From: a virus
Virus record (IMG/VR): IMGVR_UViG_3300002137_000145
Location: 1 to 64,000 of that record
Reading direction: 5' to 3' (one strand)
DNA length: 64,000 nucleotides
Shown: in pieces, positions 1 through 8,292 of the stretch
Position numbering within the stretch: position 1 is the first letter of the stretch
Layout of the letters: each line of letters opens with the position of its first letter
Notes under the pieces: model-generated
Database searches by the model: none
What the model was told of the DNA's origin: nothing
Seen by the model: only the letters and a program-made list of their open reading frames with translations
Position numbers and translations under genes: made by a program

Positions 1-437
1 AATATAAAATAACTGTTATCTGTTGAAATCAACGGAATGTGTATTTTAAACCAAGTATCGGTATCAGTATGTGTTCTAATTTTAGTACCGGGCGGATGTG
101 CAGCAATACTCATTTGTCTAGCGTTAGGAAATTTCTCTAACAACCATTCTGCAAATCCAAATACTAGAGGAGTATTGCGGTATTCTTTTGTGCGATCTTT
201 GTGTATGTTATATGGTGGGCATGGTTCTGATAAGTTTGCTAAATTACTTTGAATTCCCCATCCGTATACACCTGCAATGTTGTCTTGCAACTCTGCATCG
301 TTAACAGAATTTAAATTATCGTCAGCGTTCCATCGTAGGTGAATAAACTTAGATTCTAATGTGTGAAGATAGTCTAGAGCACGGTCTAGATCAAATTCGA
401 TATCTAACGGTTTAACTAAAAAGTTGTTGTACATCAT
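1..437 (-). CDS. 2OG/Fe(II) dioxygenase-like protein, 3' truncated by window edge
   Basis: The reading frame starts with two consecutive ATGs at 437 and runs off the left edge, giving about 145 residues. Near the truncated end it reads KIRTHTDTDTWFKIHIPL. This is the HxD half of the iron-binding facial triad seen in aspartyl/asparaginyl hydroxylase-like double-stranded beta-helix enzymes; the distal His would lie outside the window. It overlaps the upstream gene at 412-1083 by 26 bases, which suggests translational coupling. The two proteins resemble each other around this motif and may be paralogues. The substrate is unknown. Confidence 0.7.
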   Translation of the reverse strand, partial: MMYNNFLVKPLDIEFDLDRALDYLHTLESKFIHLRWNADDNLNSVNDAELQDNIAGVYGWGIQSNLANLSEPCPPYNIHKDRTKEYRNTPLVFGFAEWLLEKFPNARQMSIAAHPPGTKIRTHTDTDTWFKIHIPLISTDNSYFI

Positions 438-1083
438 CTGTCCAAACTTTACCGTAAAGGTGTATTCTATTGGTCGTGCCTTTGTTTTCTAAACTATGAA
501 CTAGGGTAGTATTCACAAGATATGCCCAACCGGGTTCCATATGAAACTCTTCACCATCTATTACCCAATTACTTTCGTTATTGGTATAGATAGGAATATG
601 TACACGAATTTTATCAGGACTATCTTGATGGTCAATTAATTTAGTGCCGGGGGTATGAATAGTGACTAACCACTTTTTACTACGAACTGGTAATTCTTTA
701 ACGATGTCTAATGCATATCCATCAAAGCATTTACGTGGATTAAGTTTTCCGTTGTCGTTATCTTTATATTCAGGTTTAGCTTGTCCTTGCTCAAACGGTT
801 TAGGTCCAGGTTCATCGCTATTCCAACACAGTGTATAATATGAAGTATCGGGCATTAATCTATGTCCTACAACCCCATTAGGATCTCCGATATCTTCAAT
901 CCAGATGTGCTTGGTATCGCCATAGATAAATTTCCAATCACTATATTTGTTCTCTAGATCAGCATACCATGTGCGTAGCTTATCTAGATCAACTTGAAAC
1001 CAAGGCAATACCTTCCACCCTAAATCTACAATAGGGTATTCTTGTATATAACGTTTAAATCCGGGGATCGGTTTGCCTTCCAT
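412..1083 (-). CDS. 2OG/Fe(II) dioxygenase-like (Asp/Asn hydroxylase-type) protein
   Basis: A 223-residue protein starting at the ATG at 1083 (MEGKPIPGF). A longer in-frame extension to 1233 would lie inside the opposite-strand kinase gene and is rejected. The C-terminal third has the layout of a cupin-type Fe(II)/2-oxoglutarate oxygenase: LIDHQDSPDKIRVHIPI supplies the HxD pair and a conserved Arg, EPGWAYLVNTTLVHSLEN supplies the distal His, and an Arg follows in TNRIHLYG. Family knowledge suggests hydroxylation of a peptide or small molecule; the real substrate is unknown. It overlaps the next gene by 26 bases and belongs to the minus-strand accessory cluster. Confidence 0.75.
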   Translation of the reverse strand: MEGKPIPGFKRYIQEYPIVDLGWKVLPWFQVDLDKLRTWYADLENKYSDWKFIYGDTKHIWIEDIGDPNGVVGHRLMPDTSYYTLCWNSDEPGPKPFEQGQAKPEYKDNDNGKLNPRKCFDGYALDIVKELPVRSKKWLVTIHTPGTKLIDHQDSPDKIRVHIPIYTNNESNWVIDGEEFHMEPGWAYLVNTTLVHSLENKGTTNRIHLYGKVWTDDVQQLFS

Positions 1084-1099
1084 AGTAATACTTATCTGA

Positions 1100-1106
1100 G
1101 TAAATA
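1100..1106 (+). promoter_or_regulatory. Late-type promoter motif GTAAATA
   Basis: GTAAATA ends five bases before the ATG at 1112. It matches the core of the T4 late -10 element (TATAAATA) and recurs before many genes here. The expected start of transcription falls on or next to the start codon, so the kinase mRNA would be nearly leaderless. Confidence 0.45.
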
Positions 1107-1111
1107 TTGCT

Positions 1112-1561
1112 ATGAAGCTAATCAGAGAGAACAAAGAAAAGCAACGTGCTACATATTTCTGTAAGGATCGATATAGAAAAGTTTGGAGAAACACTACTCC
1201 AGCTTGGATTAAAGAACATGTACAATTGCTCAAACAACATGTTCCCGGTTATGTATTAAATTTTGGTGATAACTGGATTGAATACTCTATAATTCCAGGA
1301 GTTCCTGCAAGCACATTATCGCACAGCCCAGAGTTCGTTGATAAGATTTATAAATTTTGTTTAGACAGCATTATTGAAACTAGTCCATATGTTCATGGAG
1401 ATTGGTCATTGAGTAATATACTAGTTGACGGTGATAAACTTAGACTCTGCGATTGGGACAATCTAGGAATATATCCGATGACTGACGTACGAGCTAAACT
1501 GATTTCAGATTTGACAAATGCTTTTGGTACATCATTTCAGCAATATACTCAGCAGTCTTAG
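1112..1561 (+). CDS. Small APH/choline-kinase-like phosphotransferase
   Basis: 149 residues. Residues 95-117 read HGDWSLSNIL followed by RLCDWDN. This is the Brenner catalytic motif (HGDxxxxN) plus the metal-binding D-x-D of aminoglycoside phosphotransferase/choline-kinase fold enzymes. The protein is about half the usual length and has only a short N-lobe (residues 1-60), so it is a minimal kinase or a reduced relative. It lies opposite to its neighbours and its end overlaps the SGNH-like gene by 68 bases. The target is unknown; a sugar or small-molecule kinase acting with the neighbouring cluster is an inference. Confidence 0.7.
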   Translation: MKLIRENKEKQRATYFCKDRYRKVWRNTTPAWIKEHVQLLKQHVPGYVLNFGDNWIEYSIIPGVPASTLSHSPEFVDKIYKFCLDSIIETSPYVHGDWSLSNILVDGDKLRLCDWDNLGIYPMTDVRAKLISDLTNAFGTSFQQYTQQS

Positions 1562-2117
1562 GACCCCAGTGTTCTCCATCGGTACCCCAATCAAACCGCT
1601 CTGTTAAACTACAATCATAAACACCCACTGACTCTGGATGATGGCCAAAATCTACAAACGGTACACCTAGTGCTTTCCACATGATACGCACTGCTCTTCT
1701 ATGAAACGAGTTATGCTGTGCGCTGTTGCCGTTAAATGCCCATTCTAATTTTTTAGGATCTGACCAAGAGCCACAGTTCTCTAGTTGTCCGTGTGTGAAT
1801 AAAGGAAATCTGTCTGCATTAGGCCACATGACAAACACTCCCTTAGGACGTATGTCTTGCTGTATCATTTCTATTGTATTAAAATACTGAATCTCAATGC
1901 TACTGCCACTCACTCCTAAATTGATTACCGGTGCTTGCAGTCTGTGTGACAAATGTTCTGCAATAGTTTGCTGATCGTCAGCAATACCGAGACCGAAACA
2001 AGCACTGCATCCTTGGACAACATAGCAACCGCTCCAATTAATATCATCAAACTCACTAGTACGGTATCCCATAGTGTTTACACGATATCCGGGTACTAGA
2101 TTGGAAATTTTAAGCAT
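1494..2117 (-). CDS. SGNH/GDSL-hydrolase-like protein
   Basis: 207 residues. Block I appears as QGCSACFGLG (residues about 34-43), with Ser or Cys where the GDS nucleophile would be. Block II is INLGVSGSS, block III is like WPNADR, and the C-terminal block V is DGEHWGPKTAEYIAE, which carries the catalytic His. The order and spacing fit an SGNH-fold esterase/acetylhydrolase, although the block I change leaves activity uncertain. A related protein lies at 17836-18519. The 3' end overlaps the opposite-strand kinase by 68 bases. Possible roles are glycan deacylation or a structural SGNH domain; the function is not established. Confidence 0.6.
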   Translation of the reverse strand: MLKISNLVPGYRVNTMGYRTSEFDDINWSGCYVVQGCSACFGLGIADDQQTIAEHLSHRLQAPVINLGVSGSSIEIQYFNTIEMIQQDIRPKGVFVMWPNADRFPLFTHGQLENCGSWSDPKKLEWAFNGNSAQHNSFHRRAVRIMWKALGVPFVDFGHHPESVGVYDCSLTERFDWGTDGEHWGPKTAEYIAEMMYQKHLSNLKSV

Positions 2118-2121
2118 GTGA

Positions 2122-2128
2122 TATTTAT
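2122..2128 (-). promoter_or_regulatory. Late-type promoter motif ATAAATA (minus strand)
   Basis: On the minus strand the sequence reads ATAAATATCAC and then the ATG at 2117, so TAAATA ends four bases before the start codon. It faces away from a second copy of the motif at 2132-2138, giving a compact divergent late-promoter pair. Confidence 0.5.
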
Positions 2129-2131
2129 TAA

Positions 2132-2138
2132 GTAAATA
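2132..2138 (+). promoter_or_regulatory. Late-type promoter motif GTAAATA
   Basis: GTAAATA ends 16 bases before the ATG at 2155, and a weak Shine-Dalgarno-like AGAAGA lies between them. It is the plus-strand half of a divergent pair with 2122-2128. Confidence 0.45.
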
Positions 2139-2154
2139 CTATCAGAAGAATATT

Positions 2155-3375
2155 ATGATGACACCACAGTCCTTTAGCTACCCAACAGTTGGCAACGACG
2201 GTATTATATATGTGCCTCCTTACGGATTAGAGGACACATTAGATTACATGCTGGCTATCAATCCTGTGACTTATGCTATTATAAAAATTCCTCTAGATGT
2301 AAACAATAGTAAAGAGAAATGGACTTTTGGAACTGTAGTAGGAGATAAGATATTTTGGCTTCCTTATGGTGAGGAAAGAGTATTAGTATTTGATACCTAT
2401 CTCAAACAAGTAAGCTACATCAACGTAGCATGGCCCAATGATACTGAGATTATCAAAGGTAAGTACGTTCAAGGTCATGTTTACAATAATAAAATATTTG
2501 CTCTGCCCTATGGCGAGGATCAACCCTTAGACTATGTACTAGTAGTAGATTTGATTAACGAAACTGCCGAATTAAAATATGTTGCTGTTCCCGTTAACGA
2601 TTGTAAGAAATGGCATCAAAGTGTATTAAGAGGCAACAAGATTTATGCTGTACCTCGTGGAGCATATACTCCATTTAATTTTGCTATCGAATATAATTGT
2701 GATGACGGAACTATTAAACTTTCAAATCTTGCTGATCTATATAAAGACCACGCAGATACTACTATGAAGTTTACTACTATTGCCATTGCGGATGATGTAA
2801 TCTATGCGCCACCATATGGATATCATGATGATTTTGATTATATGTTAGTAAACAAAGACGGAGAATGGACTAGTAATCGTACAGGCATTTTAGGAACTAC
2901 TCGAAAGTACTTTACTCACGTTAAAACTAAAAACAATAAATTGTATTTTCCGCCAGCTGGCCACCACCCTGGTTGGAGTAAGTTTTTAATTATAGATCAC
3001 AGCAACATCAAGACCATTGACTTAGACGTCACAACAGAGAGCAAAAAATATTTTGCAGGAATAGAAAACAGTCAAGGTAAAGTTTACTATATTCCTCGAG
3101 GTGGTTGCGTGTGTGACCCAGACGCAGATCTAAAACTCACAGGCGATCTAGCAGAAGTGTTAGTAGTTGACAGCAAGGACGATTCGTATTATACTATAGA
3201 CATTAGTGAATGCTTTACAGACAATACTACTATTGAAAAATACAATGCCTGCTGCATTGTCAACGATATTATATGTGCTATGCCCTACGGTGAAAGTGCA
3301 TCGTTTCAAACTGTTCTAATATTCGATACTATATCTGAAAAAATTATTAAAACATTGGATCTAAATGACTTATAA
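2155..3375 (+). CDS. Propeller-like repeat protein A
   Basis: 406 residues with about eight repeats of roughly 45-55 residues. Each is centred on a hydrophobic strand ending in P-Y-G, P-R-G or P-A-G: IYVPPYG, IFWLPYG, IFALPYG, IYAVPRG, IYAPPYG, LYFPPAG, VYYIPRG, CAMPYG. The PxG is usually followed by a charged loop and a strand such as YVLVVD or TVLIFD. The periodicity suggests a beta-propeller of Kelch/WD type, but I do not recognise the family. There is no signal peptide or membrane segment. It overlaps its tandem paralogue by 11 bases. A receptor- or glycan-binding role is speculative. Confidence 0.65.
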   Translation: MMTPQSFSYPTVGNDGIIYVPPYGLEDTLDYMLAINPVTYAIIKIPLDVNNSKEKWTFGTVVGDKIFWLPYGEERVLVFDTYLKQVSYINVAWPNDTEIIKGKYVQGHVYNNKIFALPYGEDQPLDYVLVVDLINETAELKYVAVPVNDCKKWHQSVLRGNKIYAVPRGAYTPFNFAIEYNCDDGTIKLSNLADLYKDHADTTMKFTTIAIADDVIYAPPYGYHDDFDYMLVNKDGEWTSNRTGILGTTRKYFTHVKTKNNKLYFPPAGHHPGWSKFLIIDHSNIKTIDLDVTTESKKYFAGIENSQGKVYYIPRGGCVCDPDADLKLTGDLAEVLVVDSKDDSYYTIDISECFTDNTTIEKYNACCIVNDIICAMPYGESASFQTVLIFDTISEKIIKTLDLNDL

Positions 3376-4522
3376 ATCTTTTGAAGATTATTATAGAGAA
3401 GCAGAGATTAAACACCTTGTGCTATTCAAGCACAACGGCTGTTTGATTAGTCCGCCGTTTTGTACAGACAGATGCAAAGATTATAGTCGTGTTATGATTT
3501 ACAAGAATGGTAGTTGTAATTGGATTGATGTCGATACTCCACCGGCTACCAGCAAGTACAATTCTATGATCAGTATCGGAAACAGTGTTTTCTTTGCACC
3601 ATACGGAATATGGGATAAGTTTAACACTGTATTAGAAATTAATTTTGATACAGATAAAGAAGTGTATCATACAATTAACAGTACAGCGATGGGCCAATTT
3701 TATAATATGGCCAGTGACGGTAATACTGCATTTTCAGCACCACTTGGGTACGAAGAAGTTAGTTTTAGTTTGTTTATCAAAGACGGGCAAGTAAAACAAA
3801 TACCTATGCCTAATACAGGTGAACTTAAAAAGCACATGGGCACGGTCTGGGCTAATGGATTCTATTGGAGTGCTCCACGTGGTGAAAGCTACGACTACGA
3901 TCAGATATTAAAGTTTAATCCAACCACTGAAGAACTAAGTTTTATTGCCGCTGACTTGCCGAAAGCAAGACGCAAGTACAGCGACTTTATTATTGCAGGA
4001 GATAAGTTATTTTCGTTGCCATTAGGTAGAGATTTTGATTTACATCAAATGCTGATAGTAGATACACTAACCGACAACGTTGAATTGGTTGACCTCAATG
4101 TTCCTAGATTTGTAAAAAAATACAATGCAGGCGTACTGTTAGATGATGTGATTATTGCTCTTCCGTATGGGCATAAAGACAATGGAGATGCTAACTTTGG
4201 CCTAGTATTCAATACTATTACATATAAACATTCTATCTTTGATATTGGGTTAACATTTGGCGGCAAATATAGATTCCGCTCAGGTGTAGAATATAACGGC
4301 GTGGCAGTATTCTTGCCTACAGGAACACCTAACGCTGATATTATTGTAGTAGATAAAACTGGAGCAATTTTGTTTAGGAAAAATCTACTTGAATATATCC
4401 TAGGAAGGCCTATTGTGCATGAAGGTCTTATTCACACTATTGCTTACAATGTTATAACTAAAAAACATTCGGTGTTAACCGTTGATAGCAATTACACTCT
4501 TAACTTTATTGAATTTCTTTAA
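3365..4522 (+). CDS. Propeller-like repeat protein B
   Basis: 385 residues, apparently a paralogue of the preceding gene. Six or seven repeats carry the same strand-P-x-G signature: VFFAPYG, AFSAPLG, WSAPRG, LFSLPLG, IIALPYG, VFLPTG. They are followed by strands such as QMLIVDT and DIIVVDK. Its ATG lies 11 bases inside the end of the preceding gene, so the two are probably co-translated. The 3' end overlaps the opposite-strand gene at 4475-5344 by 48 bases. No catalytic motif is visible. The pair is the only long plus-strand segment in the minus-strand cluster. Confidence 0.65.
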   Translation: MTYKSFEDYYREAEIKHLVLFKHNGCLISPPFCTDRCKDYSRVMIYKNGSCNWIDVDTPPATSKYNSMISIGNSVFFAPYGIWDKFNTVLEINFDTDKEVYHTINSTAMGQFYNMASDGNTAFSAPLGYEEVSFSLFIKDGQVKQIPMPNTGELKKHMGTVWANGFYWSAPRGESYDYDQILKFNPTTEELSFIAADLPKARRKYSDFIIAGDKLFSLPLGRDFDLHQMLIVDTLTDNVELVDLNVPRFVKKYNAGVLLDDVIIALPYGHKDNGDANFGLVFNTITYKHSIFDIGLTFGGKYRFRSGVEYNGVAVFLPTGTPNADIIVVDKTGAILFRKNLLEYILGRPIVHEGLIHTIAYNVITKKHSVLTVDSNYTLNFIEFL

Positions 4523-5344
4523 CTTGTTTACAATTTCAAGTTGAGATAAGTTATCAAGACCGCTTAACTGATGGTTCAGTGTTGCTACTGGAATAAAACC
4601 CAATGCTAAATTTTCGATGCCTAAATTTTTAAAAAACTCAGAGTTATCGTTTACCCATGACTGCACACGTTGGTTGAATTCTTCAAATTCGTTCCTTGGT
4701 CTGTCTGTAAAAAATTTAAGTTTAAAATCTGCACTGTAGTATTTTGCAGGACGTATATTGTGTTCTCCGACAATGTCGTCGTTGTCAATAAACAACTCAA
4801 GTAAATGCTTACCTACTTCACAATAGTTAATATAGATAGTGCCAAACTTCCAATCATATGTAAAATACTGGAAGTCAGCGTCATTTAATTCAAATCGATC
4901 GCAACTAAATGTACAAGTGATTGTTGGCGAAAGATGATTGCTGTTTAATAGCTTTTCGTAGTTATGAATATAAACATTGAATTTAGACACTGCGTCTTGT
5001 ACTTCAGCAGGCGCAGAAGTGTACCACTCTGACGGTGTTAATACTCCGCCTCTAAGTGTTTCGAAAAACTTATGTAGATAATTTAAATCAATAGTTAGAC
5101 TTGCAACAGGTATAGTATTTGGTTGATATCTATTAACTGTGTCTATACAATTATTAATTTCTTGAATATATCTATCAGCATCCCATGGCGAATCAGGCCA
5201 ACCTGTAAATCGCCAATCCTCGAATAAAGGATAACTCTTACCTATTTCCAATGACCATTTGTTAGCAATGCTAGTATTGTTTAAATCAAACATTAAATTG
5301 TAATCGTCGACTCCGTTGGTCAACGTAAGTGTAATATTATTCAT
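4475..5344 (-). CDS. Unknown protein of the radical-SAM cluster
   Basis: 289 residues from the ATG at 5344 (MNNITLTL), which overlaps the stop of the upstream radical-SAM gene. An alternative start at 5368 is less likely because it would overlap further. No family is recognised. The protein is acidic and aromatic-rich, with Trp/Pro motifs near residues 45-55 (WRFTGWPDSPWD). There is no Cys cluster, signal peptide or membrane segment. Strict co-orientation and overlap with a radical-SAM gene suggest a partner or substrate-binding role, which is inference only. Confidence 0.6.
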   Translation of the reverse strand: MNNITLTLTNGVDDYNLMFDLNNTSIANKWSLEIGKSYPLFEDWRFTGWPDSPWDADRYIQEINNCIDTVNRYQPNTIPVASLTIDLNYLHKFFETLRGGVLTPSEWYTSAPAEVQDAVSKFNVYIHNYEKLLNSNHLSPTITCTFSCDRFELNDADFQYFTYDWKFGTIYINYCEVGKHLLELFIDNDDIVGEHNIRPAKYYSADFKLKFFTDRPRNEFEEFNQRVQSWVNDNSEFFKNLGIENLALGFIPVATLNHQLSGLDNLSQLEIVNKLKKFNKVKSVIAING

Positions 5345-6233
5345 TTTCTTTTCTAAGATAAATGTCACTTAGACAACTGCATAAATCTTTACCACAAGTG
5401 AGTGCAGTTTTAGGAAGTGTAAAGTCTTGGATAGTGCCCAACGGACCTTGCCCGCAATCTGCACTAAACACAGATCCTACATAATCAATATTGATCATAT
5501 CTATACCTGCCCAACATTTCCAACCTTTATGCTTGTTTAATCCACGTAGCACTAGCTCATTGGCAGTTATTGGTTCGTCGTCTAACAACAATATTCCTCT
5601 GTGCAATTTCTCGTCATTAAGTGGACGAAAGTACGGCCAGTTTTTAATAAATTCTTTTTGGTCTTCGGTGTAATCAGCAACCTGATTTGTCATATTGATT
5701 TTGTCTAATACCATCTTAGGCCATACTGCAACGCTGCTATTTTCAAATAAGAATTTAGCTACTTCAACTAGTTCGTCAAATTGCTCAGGTACCATCATTA
5801 AGTTTACTGCTACTGGACAGCTAGCAGCATTGGCTATTTCAACAAAGTGCTGCGGAGTAGAGTATTCGGGATGATAGCTTATCATTATTCCCTCGGATAA
5901 CTTTCCTATAGTGGAAAAATATGCTGCATCTCTACTACCGTTTGTTAAGAATGTAAAACTATTACCATACGATTTAACAAGATTAGCAAACTCTAAAAAG
6001 TGCTTCCAATATGTAGGCTCACCGCCGCTTATTCTAAAGCAGATATCCTTGTAAGGCAACTGTTCATTTATCTTTTTAACAAATTTCTCAACATCATTCC
6101 AACTAGGCCAACCGGTACTTCCGTCGTTAAACATACTAGGACAGTACGAGCAACGATAATTGCATTTATTTCCTAGATTCCAAGTAATAAGAAACCAATT
6201 ATGTTTGTTAGAATTCTGGTAGGTTAGTTTCAT
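5337..6233 (-). CDS. Radical SAM enzyme (cluster member 1)
   Basis: 298 residues. CNYRCSYC near residue 23 is the CxxxCxxC motif that binds the SAM-ligating [4Fe-4S] cluster. The SAM-contact motif SGGEPT lies near residue 69 and FLTNGS near 95. A C-terminal set of cysteines (SADCGQG, LTCGKDLCSC) may hold an auxiliary cluster. Homology at this level shows radical chemistry but not the substrate. The start overlaps the stop of the upstream dioxygenase-like gene by four bases (6230-6233). It resembles the enzymes at 9264 and 11928 in length and motif context, so these may be paralogues. Confidence 0.88.
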   Translation of the reverse strand: MKLTYQNSNKHNWFLITWNLGNKCNYRCSYCPSMFNDGSTGWPSWNDVEKFVKKINEQLPYKDICFRISGGEPTYWKHFLEFANLVKSYGNSFTFLTNGSRDAAYFSTIGKLSEGIMISYHPEYSTPQHFVEIANAASCPVAVNLMMVPEQFDELVEVAKFLFENSSVAVWPKMVLDKINMTNQVADYTEDQKEFIKNWPYFRPLNDEKLHRGILLLDDEPITANELVLRGLNKHKGWKCWAGIDMINIDYVGSVFSADCGQGPLGTIQDFTLPKTALTCGKDLCSCLSDIYLRKENE

Positions 6234-6886
6234 TCTGCGATTAGATTATTCACAATTAGAGCACGAGTGCGTTCATTTAATTTAACTGTTAAAATCAATG
6301 CATATAGTCCATTGCTAAAACTAAACACACTGTGATCTAACTGAGTGTTAGTAAAGTACAACCATCCTGCTTCTGGGTAGATTGGTTTGCCATCGAACAT
6401 CTGTACATAGTTCTCCGGACTGCAACGCCCAAACACTGCTAGCATCCTAAAGTACTCAGGACTTACTTCGTGAAAATCTCGGTGAGGAGGAAAGAATCCA
6501 CCTTGATCCACTCTAAGCAAATGTACACGACCTATATCCGGAGCAAACACATCAACGAGATTTTTAATTTCAGGAATACTGTTATACACGTCTGTTGGTG
6601 TGTTAAAGTTTTCTTCTTTCATTTCAACATCGTGATATTTTTGCATATATCCAAAACTATTGAGATGATAATTATCCATAACATCACCAGTGTGACTGGT
6701 CACTGGTAAGCCCCAGCGATTGTTATGCGAATCTTTTTTTACATTATATGGGCACCAATTGTCCTTAAACTGTTCTAGTTGTTGCTCTACACCTACAGGA
6801 CTAAAATGCCATTTGGTTTTTACAAAGTTTCCTAAATGTACAAGACTGTTCCATAGTGCTGCACGTTCTAATTCTTCATGTGTCAT
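6230..6886 (-). CDS. 2OG/Fe(II) dioxygenase-like protein
   Basis: 218 residues. GGFFPPHRDFHE supplies an HxD pair. About 60 residues later EAGWLYFTNTQLDHSVFSF supplies the distal His, and an Arg near the end (NERTRA) could bind a co-substrate. This arrangement fits the Asp/Asn hydroxylase-like cupin fold and parallels the two other dioxygenase-like genes at the left edge. It sits between two radical-SAM genes with four-base overlaps on both sides, so it should be made together with them. The substrate is unknown. Confidence 0.72.
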   Translation of the reverse strand: MTHEELERAALWNSLVHLGNFVKTKWHFSPVGVEQQLEQFKDNWCPYNVKKDSHNNRWGLPVTSHTGDVMDNYHLNSFGYMQKYHDVEMKEENFNTPTDVYNSIPEIKNLVDVFAPDIGRVHLLRVDQGGFFPPHRDFHEVSPEYFRMLAVFGRCSPENYVQMFDGKPIYPEAGWLYFTNTQLDHSVFSFSNGLYALILTVKLNERTRALIVNNLIAE

Positions 6887-8292
6887 AAATTTGCCAACTC
6901 CGGGAATATAACTTTATAGTCTGTTCCTCTAATACTATCCATGTTTTCAGCATATTCTTTAAATGCTGGGACTAAATGTGAATGATCTTCCGCTAGTACG
7001 AATTTTAAAATACTAGCCCATCTGTTCCATCCATTAGGATTTTCCTTCCAGAAGATATCGTCTTGTGTATAATTATCCCATAACCACTGTTTAAAATCTG
7101 CAAACTGGCGTTCAAGCTCTTGCTTGTCCTCCAATGGTAGAATCCTAGGACTTAGATAGGTAGGAATATACAATAAGTGCATGTTAAGTAGACCACCACC
7201 GGCTTCGAATTTTTCAACTTTAAACTTATTAATCTTTTTAAAGTTCTTGCTAATTTTCCATTTAGCAAAATCAATGATATGCTTGATGTTAAAAATTTGT
7301 ACAGCACATGCTATACCAACTTTGATATTGTCAGGAGTGTTATCTAACTTGTCAAGCGCTGATTCGATCTCTTGCCACTTAACTGGATAGCGGATATAAT
7401 GATTTCGATCACCAATTGCATCGATGCTAAATGCAAAACGAACTTCTTTAAAATGACTCCATACCTCAATTATGTCATCACCAACTAATACTCCATTGGA
7501 ATTATATCGCACTGTGATATTTTTGGCGTGTCCCCTACGTATGATTTCTTCTAAGAACTTTTTGTGTTCTTTGATCATTAACGGCTCGCCGCCAGCGAAG
7601 TATAGTTGTCGTATATTAGGAATTTGTTCAAAAATCTCTTCCCATAGCTCTGGTCGTTCGTACCAAGTATTATTAAACTTTGTCTTGTCCCATTGAATCT
7701 GTTGTAATATAATAGGGCTACGAGTCTTTTTAATAAGTTGATCGTGATCTTGTGTCCAACGACTGCTGTCGTGTGGTGTACACATTACACATTTTAAATT
7801 ACAGGTGTGCCCTAATCGTAGATCTAGGTATCGTATAACAGGAGGAACAGTACCGTCTGGGTCTGTTTCATTAACTAATTCAGTTAAGTCTAATCCTTCA
7901 CGATCCCAAAAATACGATTCCCACACACGTTTACTCATTACGCCATTAGATTCTTCTTCGAAACATTTGCTACAGCTTAATGGAATTTTGCCGTCTAGCA
8001 TAGTACGCCTAACATCTTTCATATACTCATTGTTAAACGCACTTAATAGTGAGTCTGTTCCAAAGTTTGCAGGTTGTCCATTTTCTTTTTTAACAAGGCC
8101 TGCATCCATTATTCCCTTAGTAGCTTGACTAGCATTGCTACCACAGCAAAGCCTTGCATCGCCGTTGGGCCTAGTGGCTACATGTATCCACGGCAAAGCG
8201 CAAAAGGTGTTGCTACTGGATACTTCCTCAATTCTTTCCTGCCAAACTTTTAATGTTTGGTTGTTGTGATCTTTCCAGAATGGTTTAGACAT
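6883..8292 (-). CDS. Twitch-domain radical SAM protein
   Basis: 469 residues. The N-terminus (FCALPWIHVATRPNGDARLCC, split around residues 31-51) and CSKCFEEE near residue 109 form a cysteine-rich domain like the N-terminal twitch region of a radical-SAM subfamily known from phages. The core CxxxCxxC is CNLKCVMC near residue 164, followed by YFAGGEPL and RYNSNG. Such proteins usually carry auxiliary Fe-S clusters and act on peptides or nucleotides, but this family has no settled function. It overlaps both neighbours (four bases and eight bases). Confidence 0.87.
   Translation of the reverse strand: MSKPFWKDHNNQTLKVWQERIEEVSSSNTFCALPWIHVATRPNGDARLCCGSNASQATKGIMDAGLVKKENGQPANFGTDSLLSAFNNEYMKDVRRTMLDGKIPLSCSKCFEEESNGVMSKRVWESYFWDREGLDLTELVNETDPDGTVPPVIRYLDLRLGHTCNLKCVMCTPHDSSRWTQDHDQLIKKTRSPIILQQIQWDKTKFNNTWYERPELWEEIFEQIPNIRQLYFAGGEPLMIKEHKKFLEEIIRRGHAKNITVRYNSNGVLVGDDIIEVWSHFKEVRFAFSIDAIGDRNHYIRYPVKWQEIESALDKLDNTPDNIKVGIACAVQIFNIKHIIDFAKWKISKNFKKINKFKVEKFEAGGGLLNMHLLYIPTYLSPRILPLEDKQELERQFADFKQWLWDNYTQDDIFWKENPNGWNRWASILKFVLAEDHSHLVPAFKEYAENMDSIRGTDYKVIFPELANL

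Noticed and set aside
1084-1233. N-terminal extension of the dioxygenase-like gene at 412
   Set aside because: It lies inside the opposite-strand kinase and lacks dioxygenase-like sequence; the ATG at 1083 is the better start.
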